Positions 1 to 8,755 of a stretch of DNA of 57,828 nucleotides are shown piece by piece. Source of the DNA: Imperialibacter sp965651695 (GTDB lineage: Bacteria; Bacteroidota; Bacteroidia; Cytophagales; Cyclobacteriaceae); the NCBI GenBank assembly GCA_965651695.1, contig CBFGTI010000018.1, positions 1-57,828 of the forward strand. The letters are read 5' to 3'. Each line of letters begins with the position of its first letter. Positions within the stretch are counted from its first letter, which is position 1. Below the pieces are notes generated by a model. It saw nothing but the letters and a program-made list of their open reading frames with translations, did not search any database and was not told the DNA's origin. A program made the translations under genes and the position numbers.

Positions 1-58
1 AAAAATTAAATATTCCTGCTATTTTGTTAAAACGCCTATATGAGAAATTGGCAACCTC

Positions 59-352
59 GTGCAGCCCGATATTCTTTTTGCCGCTGCTGATAACCCACTG
101 ATGGTTGACAAGGAAGGTCTGCATGGAGGTCCCGATCTGGTTATTGAAATACTTTCCGCCGGAAACAAAGGCCATGACAGAATAACTAAAAAAGCGCTTT
201 ACGAGAAATTTGGTGTAAAGGAATATTGGATCGTAGATCCGGAGACTACGATGGCTGCTGGGTTTCTACTGGAAGGGCAAGCATACTTACCGCTTGGAGA
301 GTTTCACGGACAAATAAAGTCAACTCTTCTGCAAAAAGAATTTAACTACTGA
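59..352 (+). pseudogene. Uma2-family nuclease-like fragment (N-terminus missing)
   Basis: The 97 residues cover only the C-terminal half of a Uma2 (DUF820) PD-(D/E)xK-like protein. They contain QPDILF, then GPDLVIEILSAGN, then KFGVKEYWIVDPE, which match in order the same blocks of the intact Uma2 protein encoded near 35 kb. Family members are usually about 190-210 residues, so roughly 100 residues are missing. The only start is a GTG at 59, and an in-frame TGA lies at 41-43, so the reading frame is closed just upstream. A neighbouring frame stays open to the window edge, which would fit a frameshift. I read it as a decayed copy. A sequencing error at the edge or an upstream continuation cannot be excluded. 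Confidence 0.6.
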
Positions 353-388
353 TCATCTGCACTTCAACAAGCGGCCCGCAATTCGGTA

Positions 389-979
389 TCAAAGGCTAAC
401 GGCTTCAACGGACTGCACCTGAGGCACCATTCTTTTCAGCAGGTTTTCGATGCCGGCTTTGAGCGTAATTGTGCTCGAAGGACAACCGCTGCACGACCCC
501 TGAAGTGCCAGCTTGACGATGCCTTCATTAAACTCCTGGAAAACTATGGCCCCACCATCCTGCTCTACCGCAGGCTTGATGTATTCTTCCAGCACACTTT
601 TAATATTTTTTACAACCTCCGGGTCGTCGTCGTTAATGGCGTTGTGCAGCAGGTCAGCTTTAACCAACACAGGTTTGTTTGCCTCAAGATGTGCTTTGAT
701 GTGTTGTTTTAGCTGGTCTTGTATTTCCAGCCATTCTACATTGTCGTCTTTGGTGACGGTTACAAAGTTGTTCATGTAGAATACTCTCTTTACAAACGAA
801 TAGTTGAAAAGCTCCTTCGCAAGCGGCGCATTTTCAGCACTTGCCTCGTCCGGAAAGTCGTAGTATTCGCCTTCTCCTACTAGCATAAAGTTAGCCACAA
901 ACTTCAGTGAGTTTGGGTTAGGATTTTTTTCAAGGTAAAGATTAACCAGGCGGGAGGTTTTTTTTATGGATGGGTTCAT
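389..979 (-). CDS. NifU-like iron-sulfur scaffold/carrier protein (Nfu type)
   Basis: About 196 residues with two domains. The N-terminal half resembles the Nfu_N domain (NPNPNSLKFV near the start). The C-terminal half is a NifU-type domain with GGAIVFQEF and the cluster-binding CSGCPSS motif (CxxC). Such proteins carry Fe-S clusters to apo-targets in the cytoplasm. The reading frame extends upstream to a TTG at 1024, but the ATG at 979 puts the start just before the Nfu_N domain, as is usual, and is preferred. No Shine-Dalgarno site is evident at either start. It is the last gene of a minus-strand run, about 100 bp downstream of the symporter gene, so co-transcription is possible but not shown. 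Confidence 0.9.
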   Translation of the reverse strand: MNPSIKKTSRLVNLYLEKNPNPNSLKFVANFMLVGEGEYYDFPDEASAENAPLAKELFNYSFVKRVFYMNNFVTVTKDDNVEWLEIQDQLKQHIKAHLEANKPVLVKADLLHNAINDDDPEVVKNIKSVLEEYIKPAVEQDGGAIVFQEFNEGIVKLALQGSCSGCPSSTITLKAGIENLLKRMVPQVQSVEAVSL

Positions 980-1080
980 TAGTTCAGGCTTTTGAGTTAT
1001 CAATGTATGAACAAAAGTTTTCAAAATTAGTTCGATGCAATGGGTTGCCTTACTCGCGGCTTAAAGTATCTGTGTTGGTT

Positions 1081-2406
1081 TTAGGATTCCGGCCGAAGCA
1101 AGCCTTTGTCGTATTCGTCGGCCAACTCGCCTTCGGAAGTTGCCACTATGGTGGCCACAGCTGCATCGCCGGTTATGTTCACTATGGTTCGGCACATGTC
1201 GAGCGGGCGATCAATTGCTATAATTAAGGCCAGTCCTTCCGGTTCTACTCCGATAGCTCCCAGCACAATTACCAGCATAATGAGGCCGGCACTCGGAACC
1301 GCCGCGGCGCCTATGGAAGAAAGCGTAGCCGTAAGTATAATGGTAAGCTGGTGTGCCAATGTAAGATCGTGGCCAAAGGCCTGGGCAATAAACACAGCCG
1401 ACACCGCCTGGTGGATGCTGGTGCCGTCCATATTAATGGTAGCGCCCAGCGGTAGTACAAAGCTCGTAACCTCCTCAGACACCCCCAGGTTTTTTTCTAC
1501 GCAATCCATAGTAACGGGTAGCGTGGCTGCGGAGGAGCTGGTGGTAAACGCAAGCATTTGGGCTGGGAAGATCCCTTTTATAAAGTCGAGATATTTTATT
1601 TTGGTGAAAAATTTGATGAAAAGGGGGTAAACCAGAAATACCATCAACGCCAGGCCGAGCAGCACGTTGATAGCGTAAACTCCCAATGCTTTGAACAAAT
1701 CAATGGCGCCTCCCGGGTCTTCACCCGCTATGTCTACCAGCAGCCCGGCAATCAACGCAAAAACACCTATCGGAGCGTACTTCATTATCAGCCCCACCAT
1801 GTGGAGCAGTGCAGTATTAATGCCGTCGAAAAAGCCCTTGACCGGAACCATTTTGTCTTTTGGCGACATTACCATGGCAATGCCAAACAGAAAAGCAAAA
1901 AAAATGACCTGAAGCATAGCGCCGTTGTCGGTTGCGGCCAAAAAGAAATTGTCGGGCACAATGTCTTCCATCATTTGAAGCGGTCCGGATTCCTCCACGT
2001 CTTTGGCGCTGTCCATTTTCATGTTGGCATCAGAGGCATATTTTGCTCTCAGTTCTTCCCGCTTGTCGGCCGGTAAAAATTTGCCGGGCTGAATAAGGTT
2101 TACAAGCAATAAGCCGATTGTAATAGCCACCACAGTGGTAAACATGTAGAAACCGATCGTCTTGCCCCCAATGCGTGAAAGTTTTGAAAGGTCGCTCAGG
2201 TTGGAAATGCCGTCGATAAGCGAAACCAGTACAAGTGGTACTGCAATTAGCTTTAGCATTTTTATAAAGATGGTGCCAAAGGGCTTGATCCAATCTGAAG
2301 TGAATTCGCCGAGTCCGCCAAAAATGGCTATCAGACCCCAGACTACACCGCCTACCAGTGCGATTATGATCCAAAGGTGAAGGGGCAGTCTTTTTTTATT
2401 GCTCAT
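1081..2406 (-). CDS. dicarboxylate/amino acid:cation symporter (DAACS family)
   Basis: A 441-residue polytopic membrane protein of the glutamate/dicarboxylate transporter family (GltP/DctA-like), which couples uptake of glutamate, aspartate or C4-dicarboxylates to Na+ or H+. The family signatures are visible: the serine-rich reentrant loop SSSAATLPV near residue 290 and the NMDGTSIH motif of TM7 near residue 325. Length and hydrophobic pattern are normal for the family. Its ATG overlaps the aroC stop codon by one base (TAATG), which suggests translational coupling and one operon with aroC and batD. Substrate cannot be assigned from sequence alone. Confidence 0.92.
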   Translation of the reverse strand: MSNKKRLPLHLWIIIALVGGVVWGLIAIFGGLGEFTSDWIKPFGTIFIKMLKLIAVPLVLVSLIDGISNLSDLSKLSRIGGKTIGFYMFTTVVAITIGLLLVNLIQPGKFLPADKREELRAKYASDANMKMDSAKDVEESGPLQMMEDIVPDNFFLAATDNGAMLQVIFFAFLFGIAMVMSPKDKMVPVKGFFDGINTALLHMVGLIMKYAPIGVFALIAGLLVDIAGEDPGGAIDLFKALGVYAINVLLGLALMVFLVYPLFIKFFTKIKYLDFIKGIFPAQMLAFTTSSSAATLPVTMDCVEKNLGVSEEVTSFVLPLGATINMDGTSIHQAVSAVFIAQAFGHDLTLAHQLTIILTATLSSIGAAAVPSAGLIMLVIVLGAIGVEPEGLALIIAIDRPLDMCRTIVNITGDAAVATIVATSEGELADEYDKGLLRPES

Positions 2407-3482
2407 TACAATCGAATGGTTTTGTTGATCAAATAGTGGTCTGCTATTACCAGCGCTGACATAGCCTCCACAATTGGCACCGCCCGTGGCACAACGCAGG
2501 GGTCGTGGCGGCCTTTTCCGGAAACCACAGCAGGCTCGCCATGTATATCCACGCTTTCCTGATCGCTCATAATAGTTGCCACCGGCTTAAACGCCACCCT
2601 GAAAAATATGTCTTCTCCATTAGAAATGCCTCCTTGTATTCCACCTGAGTAGTTAGTGCGGGTTTTAACGGTATTGCCTTCTTTGAAAAAGAGGTCGTTG
2701 TGCGCAGAGCCCCGCATTTCAATGCCGGCAAAACCACTACCAATCTCAAACCCCTTCACGGCATTGATGCTCAGCATGGCCTTGCCAAGCTCAGCATGCA
2801 ATTTATCGAACACCGGTTCGCCCAGGCCGGGAGGCACGCTTTTTATGACACCCGTTATCACACCTCCTATTGTGTCGCGGCTTTTTCTTACCTCATCAAC
2901 CAGGTTGATCATCGCCTCGGCAGTGGCGGCATCGGGGCACCTTATTATATTATCGTCTATTTTGCTGAGGTCGAGCTCATAGTATTCTTTCTCGACCCTG
3001 AGGCCGCCCACCTGCGACACGTAGGCGAAGCACTCAATGCCAAGTGTAGCAAGATACTGCTTCGCAATGGCGCCTGAAGCCACCCGGGCTGCAGTTTCAC
3101 GAGCTGAACTGCGGCCACCGCCCCTGTAATCTCTCACACCGTATTTCGTTTGGTAAGTGTAGTCGGCATGCGAAGGCCTGAATTTTTCAGCAATGTGAGA
3201 GTAGTCTTTACTCCGTTGGTCCTCGTTGTAAATCACCATGCCGATGGGGGTTCCGGTGGATTGACCTTCAAAAATGCCGGAAAGGAACTCAACCTTGTCG
3301 CCCTCCTGGCGCTGGGTAGTTATTCTCGACTGGCCCGGTCTTCTCCGCTCCAACTCGGCCTGAACCTTTTCTTCATCTATGCTGAGACCGGCCGGACAGC
3401 CTTCCAGCACGGCTCCTATGCCTTTTCCGTGCGATTCGCCAAATGTGGTTATTTTAAAGAGCTTCCCGAATGAGCTTCCCAT
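2406..3482 (-). CDS. aroC: chorismate synthase
   Basis: A 358-residue enzyme converting 5-enolpyruvylshikimate-3-phosphate to chorismate, the last common step toward aromatic amino acids. The N-terminal GESHG (residues 15-19), RPSHADYTY, and the RGGGRSSARETA segment are the standard chorismate synthase signatures, and length is typical. The start ATG follows directly on the batD stop (batD ends at 3483), and the aroC stop is overlapped by the next gene's ATG. This indicates a batD-aroC-symporter transcript. The enzyme needs reduced FMN; no fused flavin reductase domain is present. Confidence 0.98.
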   Translation of the reverse strand: MGSSFGKLFKITTFGESHGKGIGAVLEGCPAGLSIDEEKVQAELERRRPGQSRITTQRQEGDKVEFLSGIFEGQSTGTPIGMVIYNEDQRSKDYSHIAEKFRPSHADYTYQTKYGVRDYRGGGRSSARETAARVASGAIAKQYLATLGIECFAYVSQVGGLRVEKEYYELDLSKIDDNIIRCPDAATAEAMINLVDEVRKSRDTIGGVITGVIKSVPPGLGEPVFDKLHAELGKAMLSINAVKGFEIGSGFAGIEMRGSAHNDLFFKEGNTVKTRTNYSGGIQGGISNGEDIFFRVAFKPVATIMSDQESVDIHGEPAVVSGKGRHDPCVVPRAVPIVEAMSALVIADHYLINKTIRL

Positions 3483-4955
3483 CTATCTTTTTTTCAAATA
3501 CAGCACTGCGGTAAGTGCTAACATAATTAAAATAAAAACGTTGGCAAAAATACGGGAAGTACCGGTACTTGAAAGCTTTACAAGCCCATTATCTTCGAGG
3601 CTTATCCGGTCGTAAAAGGAACCAAGGTCGCTCGAAGATATGTACTCGTTCCTGCGACTCTCGCCTTTTACCGCCAGCTTCACTCTAGATTTAAGCGTAT
3701 CGTAGCGGGCGGTTTCCGGGTTAAAGTACACCAGCTGGAAAAAATCGGCCATATCGTAGATCCCCGGCTCGTTAGGAATGCCGTAGTAGGTGAAAGACTT
3801 GGTGCCTTTTACTTTTCCGTTTACCCGGTTTACACTTTGCTTAATGTTGGGCGGATAAAAGTCGAAAGCCTTGTTGCCGTCTACTTCAGGCTTATTAATG
3901 GCAGAAATGTTTCCCTCGCCGGCCACAATCATTGAATAGTTAAAACTTTCGCCGGTGTTGAGTTCGGTACTGCTGATCTCTTCCTGCAGTCGAAATTGCC
4001 CCACTCCCACAGTTTGCTTCAGCGGGTGGGGCGGTAAATCTTTTACTTTTACTTCTTTTGGTTTGGACGAAAAGGTTTTGTAGTCTTCCATCCGGTTCTG
4101 CCCAAAAAAGGTAGGGTTTTTAGCGACTTTGTATTTAATGAGCTCAAGTCCAACGGATGGAAACTGAATTGTTTGCAGGTTGAGAGGGTAGTAGGTAGCC
4201 TGATATAGTTTGTACTGCGAGTACCGTTTGCCGTTTATTGTCACCGGCTCCTTCTGCACGTTTTCTATATTAAAGTTCTCTTCCCACGTGTTGGCGGGTT
4301 TTATTTTCTTCACAATTTCCGTCAGCTGCTTGCCCAATTCATAAAACTGCAAGGGAGCACGATTTTCTTCAGCTACATAAAAAGCCAGGGTAGTGGTAAA
4401 TCCCTCGCCCACAAATACTTCGTCTTTGTCGGTTGTGAGTGCGAGAAACGCTTCATCTTTTATATCAACAAACTCCCTGGGCTCACTTTTCCTTCCAAAA
4501 AAGTCTTCAAACGGGTCGGCGCCAAATGGGTCGTACTGCTGCGGGGAGCGGCTGTTGACCGGAGCACCTACTTTAATAGTAGTGCCGTCCGTTTTTATCT
4601 TCTCGCCGTTCACCACCATGCTAAAAGGCGGCAGGGTAAAAGTTCCTTCTCTTTGGGGAGTGTAATTCTGGGTGATGCTCTGGGTCGAGCTCATTTTGCC
4701 ATTGATAAAATTGGTGGAGGTGGCGGAGGAGGTGCCCCTTTTGATAAACCCGGGAATCTCAGGAAAACCTTCGTAATTCCGCAGCCTGTCGTTTTGCACA
4801 GTGACAGTGATACTGAAATATTGATTTAAAGCAATTTCATTGGGGCCCAGGGTGATGGAAATATCCTGAGAATAGGATTTTTCCGAGATAAGCACCAGTG
4901 AAAAACACGCCAGGAAGAGATATTTTGCAAACGATTTCAACTGCATGTATTCCAT
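3483..4955 (-). CDS. batD: BatD family protein
   Basis: A 490-residue membrane-anchored protein. An N-terminal signal sequence ends near SYSQ (about residue 29), a long beta-rich extracytoplasmic region follows, and a single C-terminal transmembrane helix (about 466-486) ends in LKKR. The NEIALNQYFSITVTV opening and the FSYMIVAGEGNISAI-like later repeat fit the BatD family, known from the Bacteroides aerotolerance (bat) operon. Unusually, no batA, batB, batC or batE lies beside it; instead it abuts aroC. A second ATG at codon 4 (4946) is also possible. Function is unproven, and the family name is based on overall pattern. Confidence 0.8.
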   Translation of the reverse strand: MEYMQLKSFAKYLFLACFSLVLISEKSYSQDISITLGPNEIALNQYFSITVTVQNDRLRNYEGFPEIPGFIKRGTSSATSTNFINGKMSSTQSITQNYTPQREGTFTLPPFSMVVNGEKIKTDGTTIKVGAPVNSRSPQQYDPFGADPFEDFFGRKSEPREFVDIKDEAFLALTTDKDEVFVGEGFTTTLAFYVAEENRAPLQFYELGKQLTEIVKKIKPANTWEENFNIENVQKEPVTINGKRYSQYKLYQATYYPLNLQTIQFPSVGLELIKYKVAKNPTFFGQNRMEDYKTFSSKPKEVKVKDLPPHPLKQTVGVGQFRLQEEISSTELNTGESFNYSMIVAGEGNISAINKPEVDGNKAFDFYPPNIKQSVNRVNGKVKGTKSFTYYGIPNEPGIYDMADFFQLVYFNPETARYDTLKSRVKLAVKGESRRNEYISSSDLGSFYDRISLEDNGLVKLSSTGTSRIFANVFILIMLALTAVLYLKKR

Positions 4956-5009
4956 TTTTTTAGCAATAATAGTGCTAAGATTAAACCTTCATTAAAAGTA
5001 GGATAAATC

Positions 5010-5041
5010 TTTGCCAATTCAACAATAATTTTTTATCTTCG
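5010..5041 (+). promoter_or_regulatory. Bacteroidota-type promoter
   Basis: TTTG at 5010-5013 and TATCTTCG at 5034-5041 are separated by 20 bp, close to the Bacteroidota -33 TTTG / -7 TAnnTTTG consensus. The second box has one mismatch. Transcription would begin near 5048, about 37 bases before the small gene at 5085, which supports that gene being real. Confidence 0.55.
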
Positions 5042-5084
5042 ACGTACTAAAAACTCAACAAAGGTCTTAAGTCAAGTAGATGTT

Positions 5085-5306
5085 ATGTTAGCAACAAGAA
5101 CGACAAGAACAAGAATGTCTATGTTAGAGTACTTTAAAACAATTTTACGTAAAGTTAGCTTCGATAGGTTTCTTTTTGAAAAGGAATTGAAGAAAGCCAT
5201 CAAAGCGTTGGTACCGGATGAATTGTATGTCTTCCGGGATTGGTGTTACGAGCAATTTGGAAAGTTGTACATTGTAATCCTTAACAAACATTTTAGCCAG
5301 GGCTAA
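5085..5306 (+). CDS. small conserved hypothetical protein
   Basis: A 73-residue basic, probably helical protein without signal peptide or membrane segment. I recognise the pattern LEYFKTIL.KVSFD.FLFEKELKKAI from small unannotated proteins of other Bacteroidota, but no function is known to me. The first 10-12 residues are Thr/Arg rich and unlike the rest, so translation may really start at the ATG at 5115 or 5121 (MSMLEYF or MLEYF), giving about 61-63 residues. A good promoter match lies just upstream. It stands alone, convergent with queG and separated from it by only about 11 bp. Confidence 0.65.
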   Translation: MLATRTTRTRMSMLEYFKTILRKVSFDRFLFEKELKKAIKALVPDELYVFRDWCYEQFGKLYIVILNKHFSQG

Positions 5307-5317
5307 ACGTGTGATCC

Positions 5318-6304
5318 TTAATTCAAATGCGGGGCTTCGGACTTTGTCTGGGCCCCTTCGTTTTTTACAAAGGAGATGTTTCTTTTCAGTCCCGTGAACT
5401 TTGTTCTTTTAACAGCCGACTTTTTGAAAACCCGCTGAAACACTTCTTCGGTTAGCTCTGTCCATTCGCTCTCTGCCAGCTTCTCCCAGCCCTGGGGGTC
5501 AAAGGTTTTTTCGCTGTGTGGTTTGGCAAATCTGTTCCACGGGCATACGTCCTGGCAAATGTCGCAGCCAAAAACCCAGTCTTCCATCGATCCTCTGAAC
5601 TCATTCGGGATTTCGTCTTTTAGCTCTATTGTCAGGTAAGAAATGCAGCGGCTGCCATCTACTACGAAAGGCTGCGGGATGGCGTCAGTAGGGCAAGCAT
5701 CCATACAAGCCGTGCACGATCCGCAATAGTCGCCCGTGGGTGCGTCCGGCTCTAGCTCAAGGTCAACAATAAGCTCGGCCAAAAAAAAGAAACTGCCCAT
5801 TTTTCTATTCAGCAGCAGACTGTTTTTGCCAACCCACCCCAGCCCGCTTTTGGCGGCCCAGGCACGCTCATGCACTGGGGCTGAGTCTGTAAAGGCCCGG
5901 CCATCAATTTGCCCAAGCTCACTTTGCAGTCGAAGCATCAGCTCCTTCAGCTTATCTTTTACTACGTGGTGGTAGTCTTGCCCATAGGCATACTTGGCAA
6001 TTTTGACGCCCGCCGTCGTGGTGTGTGTTTTTTCGGGGTAGTAGTTGTAAACCAGCGAAATCACGCTCTTGGCCCCGGGAACCAATTTGGTAGGATCGAG
6101 CCGCTTATCGAAATGGTTTTCGAGATAGCTCATTTTGCCCTGGTAGCCTCGCCGAAGCCAATTTTCGAGCCGTGGGGCTTCTTCCTCCAGAAAACCGGCC
6201 TTCGATATCCCGCAAAATGAAAATCCGAGCCCGGAAGCAACCGTTTTTACGATAGTGCTGTTGTGCGATTTTTTTTCTTTATGATGTAGCGCCAGGTGCG
6301 ACAT
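5318..6304 (-). CDS. queG: epoxyqueuosine reductase
   Basis: A 328-residue cobalamin- and Fe-S-dependent enzyme that reduces epoxyqueuosine to queuosine in the tRNA wobble position, the last step of queuosine synthesis. Two ferredoxin-type cysteine clusters are visible: CGSCTACMDACP near residue 198 and CDICQDVCPW near residue 246, each binding a [4Fe-4S] cluster. The DSAPVHERAWA block carries the conserved active-site aspartate. Length is normal for the form lacking a C-terminal HEAT repeat extension. It lies 12 bp downstream of ruvB on the same strand, probably co-transcribed. Confidence 0.95.
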   Translation of the reverse strand: MSHLALHHKEKKSHNSTIVKTVASGLGFSFCGISKAGFLEEEAPRLENWLRRGYQGKMSYLENHFDKRLDPTKLVPGAKSVISLVYNYYPEKTHTTTAGVKIAKYAYGQDYHHVVKDKLKELMLRLQSELGQIDGRAFTDSAPVHERAWAAKSGLGWVGKNSLLLNRKMGSFFFLAELIVDLELEPDAPTGDYCGSCTACMDACPTDAIPQPFVVDGSRCISYLTIELKDEIPNEFRGSMEDWVFGCDICQDVCPWNRFAKPHSEKTFDPQGWEKLAESEWTELTEEVFQRVFKKSAVKRTKFTGLKRNISFVKNEGAQTKSEAPHLN

Positions 6305-6316
6305 GGGCCAATGCTA

Positions 6317-7354
6317 TTAATCCAGGTCGGTGAACAAAGTTCCCGACCTGCCCGGAAGAGGAATCTTTAAATGTTTATAAGCAAGGGGAGTGGCTTCCCT
6401 TCCTCGTGAGGTACGTTTTATGTAACCCTCCTGTATCAAAAAGGGTTCATACACCTCCTCGATGGTTTCGGCTTCTTCGCCGCATGCAGTGGCAATGGTG
6501 GATATGCCCACGGGCCCACCACTGAACTTGTGAATGATGGTGTTCAAAATGCGGTTATCCATCTCATCAAGGCCGTTTTGATCTACATCAAGGGCCTTGA
6601 GTGCTATTTCAGAAATCTCTTTGGTTATTACACCCGTTCCTTTTATCTGCGCAAAGTCCCGTGTTCTCCTGAGCAGGTTGTTGGAAATACGGGGAGTGCC
6701 CCTGCTGCGGCGCGCTATTTCAAAGGAAGCGTCGTCGTCTATAGGGGTGTTGAGAATAGAGGCTGAGCGCTTCACTATTTTGCTTAGCAACTGGGCATCG
6801 TAGTACTCCAGGCGGGCATTTATACCAAAGCGTGCCCGCAACGGGGCGGTAAGCAGACCCGATCGGGTGGTGGCGCCGATGAGCGTAAAAGGGTTGAGGC
6901 TTATTTGCACGCTGCGTGCGTTTGGGCCGGAGTCGAGCATGATGTCGATGCGGTAGTCTTCCATAGCTGAATAGAGGTATTCTTCTACCACGGGATTCAA
7001 CCGGTGGATCTCGTCGATGAACAATACGTCGAAGGGTTCCAGGTTAGTGAGCAGGCCTGCAAGGTCGCCTGGCTTGTCGAGCACCGGCCCGGAACTGATT
7101 TTGATGTTAGCCTGAAGCTCGTTTGCTATGATGTGCGACAGCGTAGTTTTCCCCAACCCCGGGGGACCATGCAGCAGCACGTGGTCCAGCGGCTCTTGCC
7201 TTTGCATAGCAGCCTGCACAAAAATCCGGATATTGTCTACAACTTTGTCCTGACCTGTAAAATCGCCAAAGTTCAACGGACGCAGCGCTTTTTCGATCTC
7301 CTTTTCAGCGGAGTTCATATTTTCATCGTCGCTGCGCAAATAATCTTCTCTCAT
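6317..7354 (-). CDS. ruvB: Holliday junction branch migration DNA helicase RuvB
   Basis: A 345-residue AAA+ ATPase that drives branch migration of Holliday junctions together with RuvA. The Walker A motif GPPGLGKT lies at residues 63-70, Walker B LFIDEIH near 112-117, and sensor/arginine-finger segments GATTRSG and LRARFG follow. The C-terminal winged helix (TSRGREATPLAYKHL) is complete. ruvA and ruvC are not in the window, which is common. Overlapping ATGs near the N-terminus (codons 1 and 13) leave the start slightly uncertain. The divergent apbE start lies about 146 bp away. Confidence 0.98.
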   Translation of the reverse strand: MREDYLRSDDENMNSAEKEIEKALRPLNFGDFTGQDKVVDNIRIFVQAAMQRQEPLDHVLLHGPPGLGKTTLSHIIANELQANIKISSGPVLDKPGDLAGLLTNLEPFDVLFIDEIHRLNPVVEEYLYSAMEDYRIDIMLDSGPNARSVQISLNPFTLIGATTRSGLLTAPLRARFGINARLEYYDAQLLSKIVKRSASILNTPIDDDASFEIARRSRGTPRISNNLLRRTRDFAQIKGTGVITKEISEIALKALDVDQNGLDEMDNRILNTIIHKFSGGPVGISTIATACGEEAETIEEVYEPFLIQEGYIKRTSRGREATPLAYKHLKIPLPGRSGTLFTDLD

Positions 7355-7500
7355 CGGCTCCGAACCTTTTTTTGCATGCCCCAGCTGGCAAGCTTCAGGG
7401 CACTAAGTTAAGGAATAGCCGCGGTATCTCTATTGTTAATTACGGCCGTCCCGTTTTCAAAAAAAATCGCCGTAACTTGCCGGTCAAAACTCGCACTCGG

Positions 7501-8553
7501 ATGAACCCCTACGTACGGAGCCGCATTCTGCCCCTGATTTTTGTTATTGCGCTTTTCATTATCCTGTTTGCCAGAAGAGGCGGGTCTACCATGGAAACGC
7601 TTTACCTGGAGGGCCGCACCATGGGGCCAATTGAATACCATGTAAAGTACCTGTCATCCACCGGCATTGTGTACCAGGCGCAAGTTGATTCGCTCTTGCA
7701 GGCTTTCAACCAGTCGCTTTCCACTTATATTCCCGGCTCCGAAATCTCCCGTTTCAACAAGGCAGATTCGCTGGCATTCGAGAGCCCTTTTATGCACCCT
7801 GTGCTCGTTGCCAGCCGGCGGGTACATGAGCTTACCGAAGGCGCTTTTGACCCTACGGTAGGCCCGCTGGTGAACGCCTGGGGATTTGGGCCTGGTAAGA
7901 GACCCACAGCCGATACCGCCAAAGTGGATTCGCTGAAAGAATTTGTGGGCTACCACCGCATCAAATTTACGGATAGCTATGTGGTAAAGGATGCAGCCGG
8001 AGTTTATCTCGACTTTAGTGCTGTGGCCAAAGGATTTGCAGTTGACCTGGTAGCTGACTTTCTGGCGGCAAAAGGGATAAACGACTTTATGGTAGAAATT
8101 GGCGGAGAGGTGGTATGCAGGGGCAACAATGAAAAAGGGGAGCTGTGGCTGATTGGCGTAAACAATCCTGATGTGAGCGCCGGGGATATTGCAGCGACGG
8201 TGCACCTGGAAAACCGGGCTATGGCTACGTCGGGAAACTATCGTAATTTTTACGAAATTGACGGAAGGAAATATGTGCATACCATTGATCCGGTAAGCGG
8301 GAGGCCGGTGCAGCACTCACTGCTGAGCGCATCCGTATTTGCGGCCGATTGTATGACTGCCGATGCGCTGGCAACTGCTTGTATGGTAATGGGCCTGGAA
8401 AAATCGGTGGCGTTATTTGAGCAACATGCAGAGCTCGACGCTATTTTTCTCTATCACGGAGCTGATGGAAAGTTATACACCTATGCTACGTCCGGCATCA
8501 GGAAGCAAATTAAATTTCTTCTATTTCCTTATGAGGAAAAGGCGAGCCTTTGA
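7501..8553 (+). CDS. apbE: FAD:protein FMN transferase (ApbE family)
   Basis: A 350-residue extracytoplasmic flavinyltransferase that attaches FMN from FAD covalently to threonine residues of target proteins such as Na+-NQR or other redox subunits. An N-terminal hydrophobic anchor (about residues 9-24) is followed by the ApbE domain: GAFDPTVGPLVNAWGFG, the YLDFSAVAKGFAVD block, the GGEVVCRG block, and HTIDPVSGRP near residue 261 with the Mg2+-binding ADCMTADALATA segment. The frame is open upstream to 7372, but that part overlaps the ruvB promoter side and is not ApbE-like; the ATG at 7501 fits the membrane anchor. No lipobox cysteine is present. No target protein is encoded nearby. Confidence 0.92.
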   Translation: MNPYVRSRILPLIFVIALFIILFARRGGSTMETLYLEGRTMGPIEYHVKYLSSTGIVYQAQVDSLLQAFNQSLSTYIPGSEISRFNKADSLAFESPFMHPVLVASRRVHELTEGAFDPTVGPLVNAWGFGPGKRPTADTAKVDSLKEFVGYHRIKFTDSYVVKDAAGVYLDFSAVAKGFAVDLVADFLAAKGINDFMVEIGGEVVCRGNNEKGELWLIGVNNPDVSAGDIAATVHLENRAMATSGNYRNFYEIDGRKYVHTIDPVSGRPVQHSLLSASVFAADCMTADALATACMVMGLEKSVALFEQHAELDAIFLYHGADGKLYTYATSGIRKQIKFLLFPYEEKASL

Positions 8554-8706
8554 ATGTCGTTCCGGAGTGCTTAATAATTAGGGGTTTGTTTGAACCTTTT
8601 TTCACTTATTAATATTAGTTATCAGTGCCTTTTGTTTAGCCTGCTAAAAAAAGGTATCGGTAGTGCGTTTTTTTATCTGTTGGCGAGAAGTGCTTCCGAA
8701 TAAGCA

Positions 8707-8738
8707 TTTCGCTTCGCAAACGAAAAAGTATACTTTTG
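8707..8738 (+). promoter_or_regulatory. Bacteroidota-type promoter of the ZIP gene
   Basis: A perfect -7 element TACTTTTG lies at 8731-8738, 19 bp after a weak -33-like TTTCG (8707-8711). Transcription would begin near 8745, giving a leader of about 10 bases before the ATG at 8756. Confidence 0.45.
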
Positions 8739-8755
8739 GCTCCCAAATAATCAGA

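Noticed and set aside
1558..2076. 172-codon open frame opposite the dicarboxylate symporter
   Set aside because: Antisense to a clear gene with strong family motifs; no plausible signal, domain or promoter.
7654..8316. 220-codon minus-strand frame opposite apbE
   Set aside because: Antisense to a full ApbE domain with intact motifs; no independent support.
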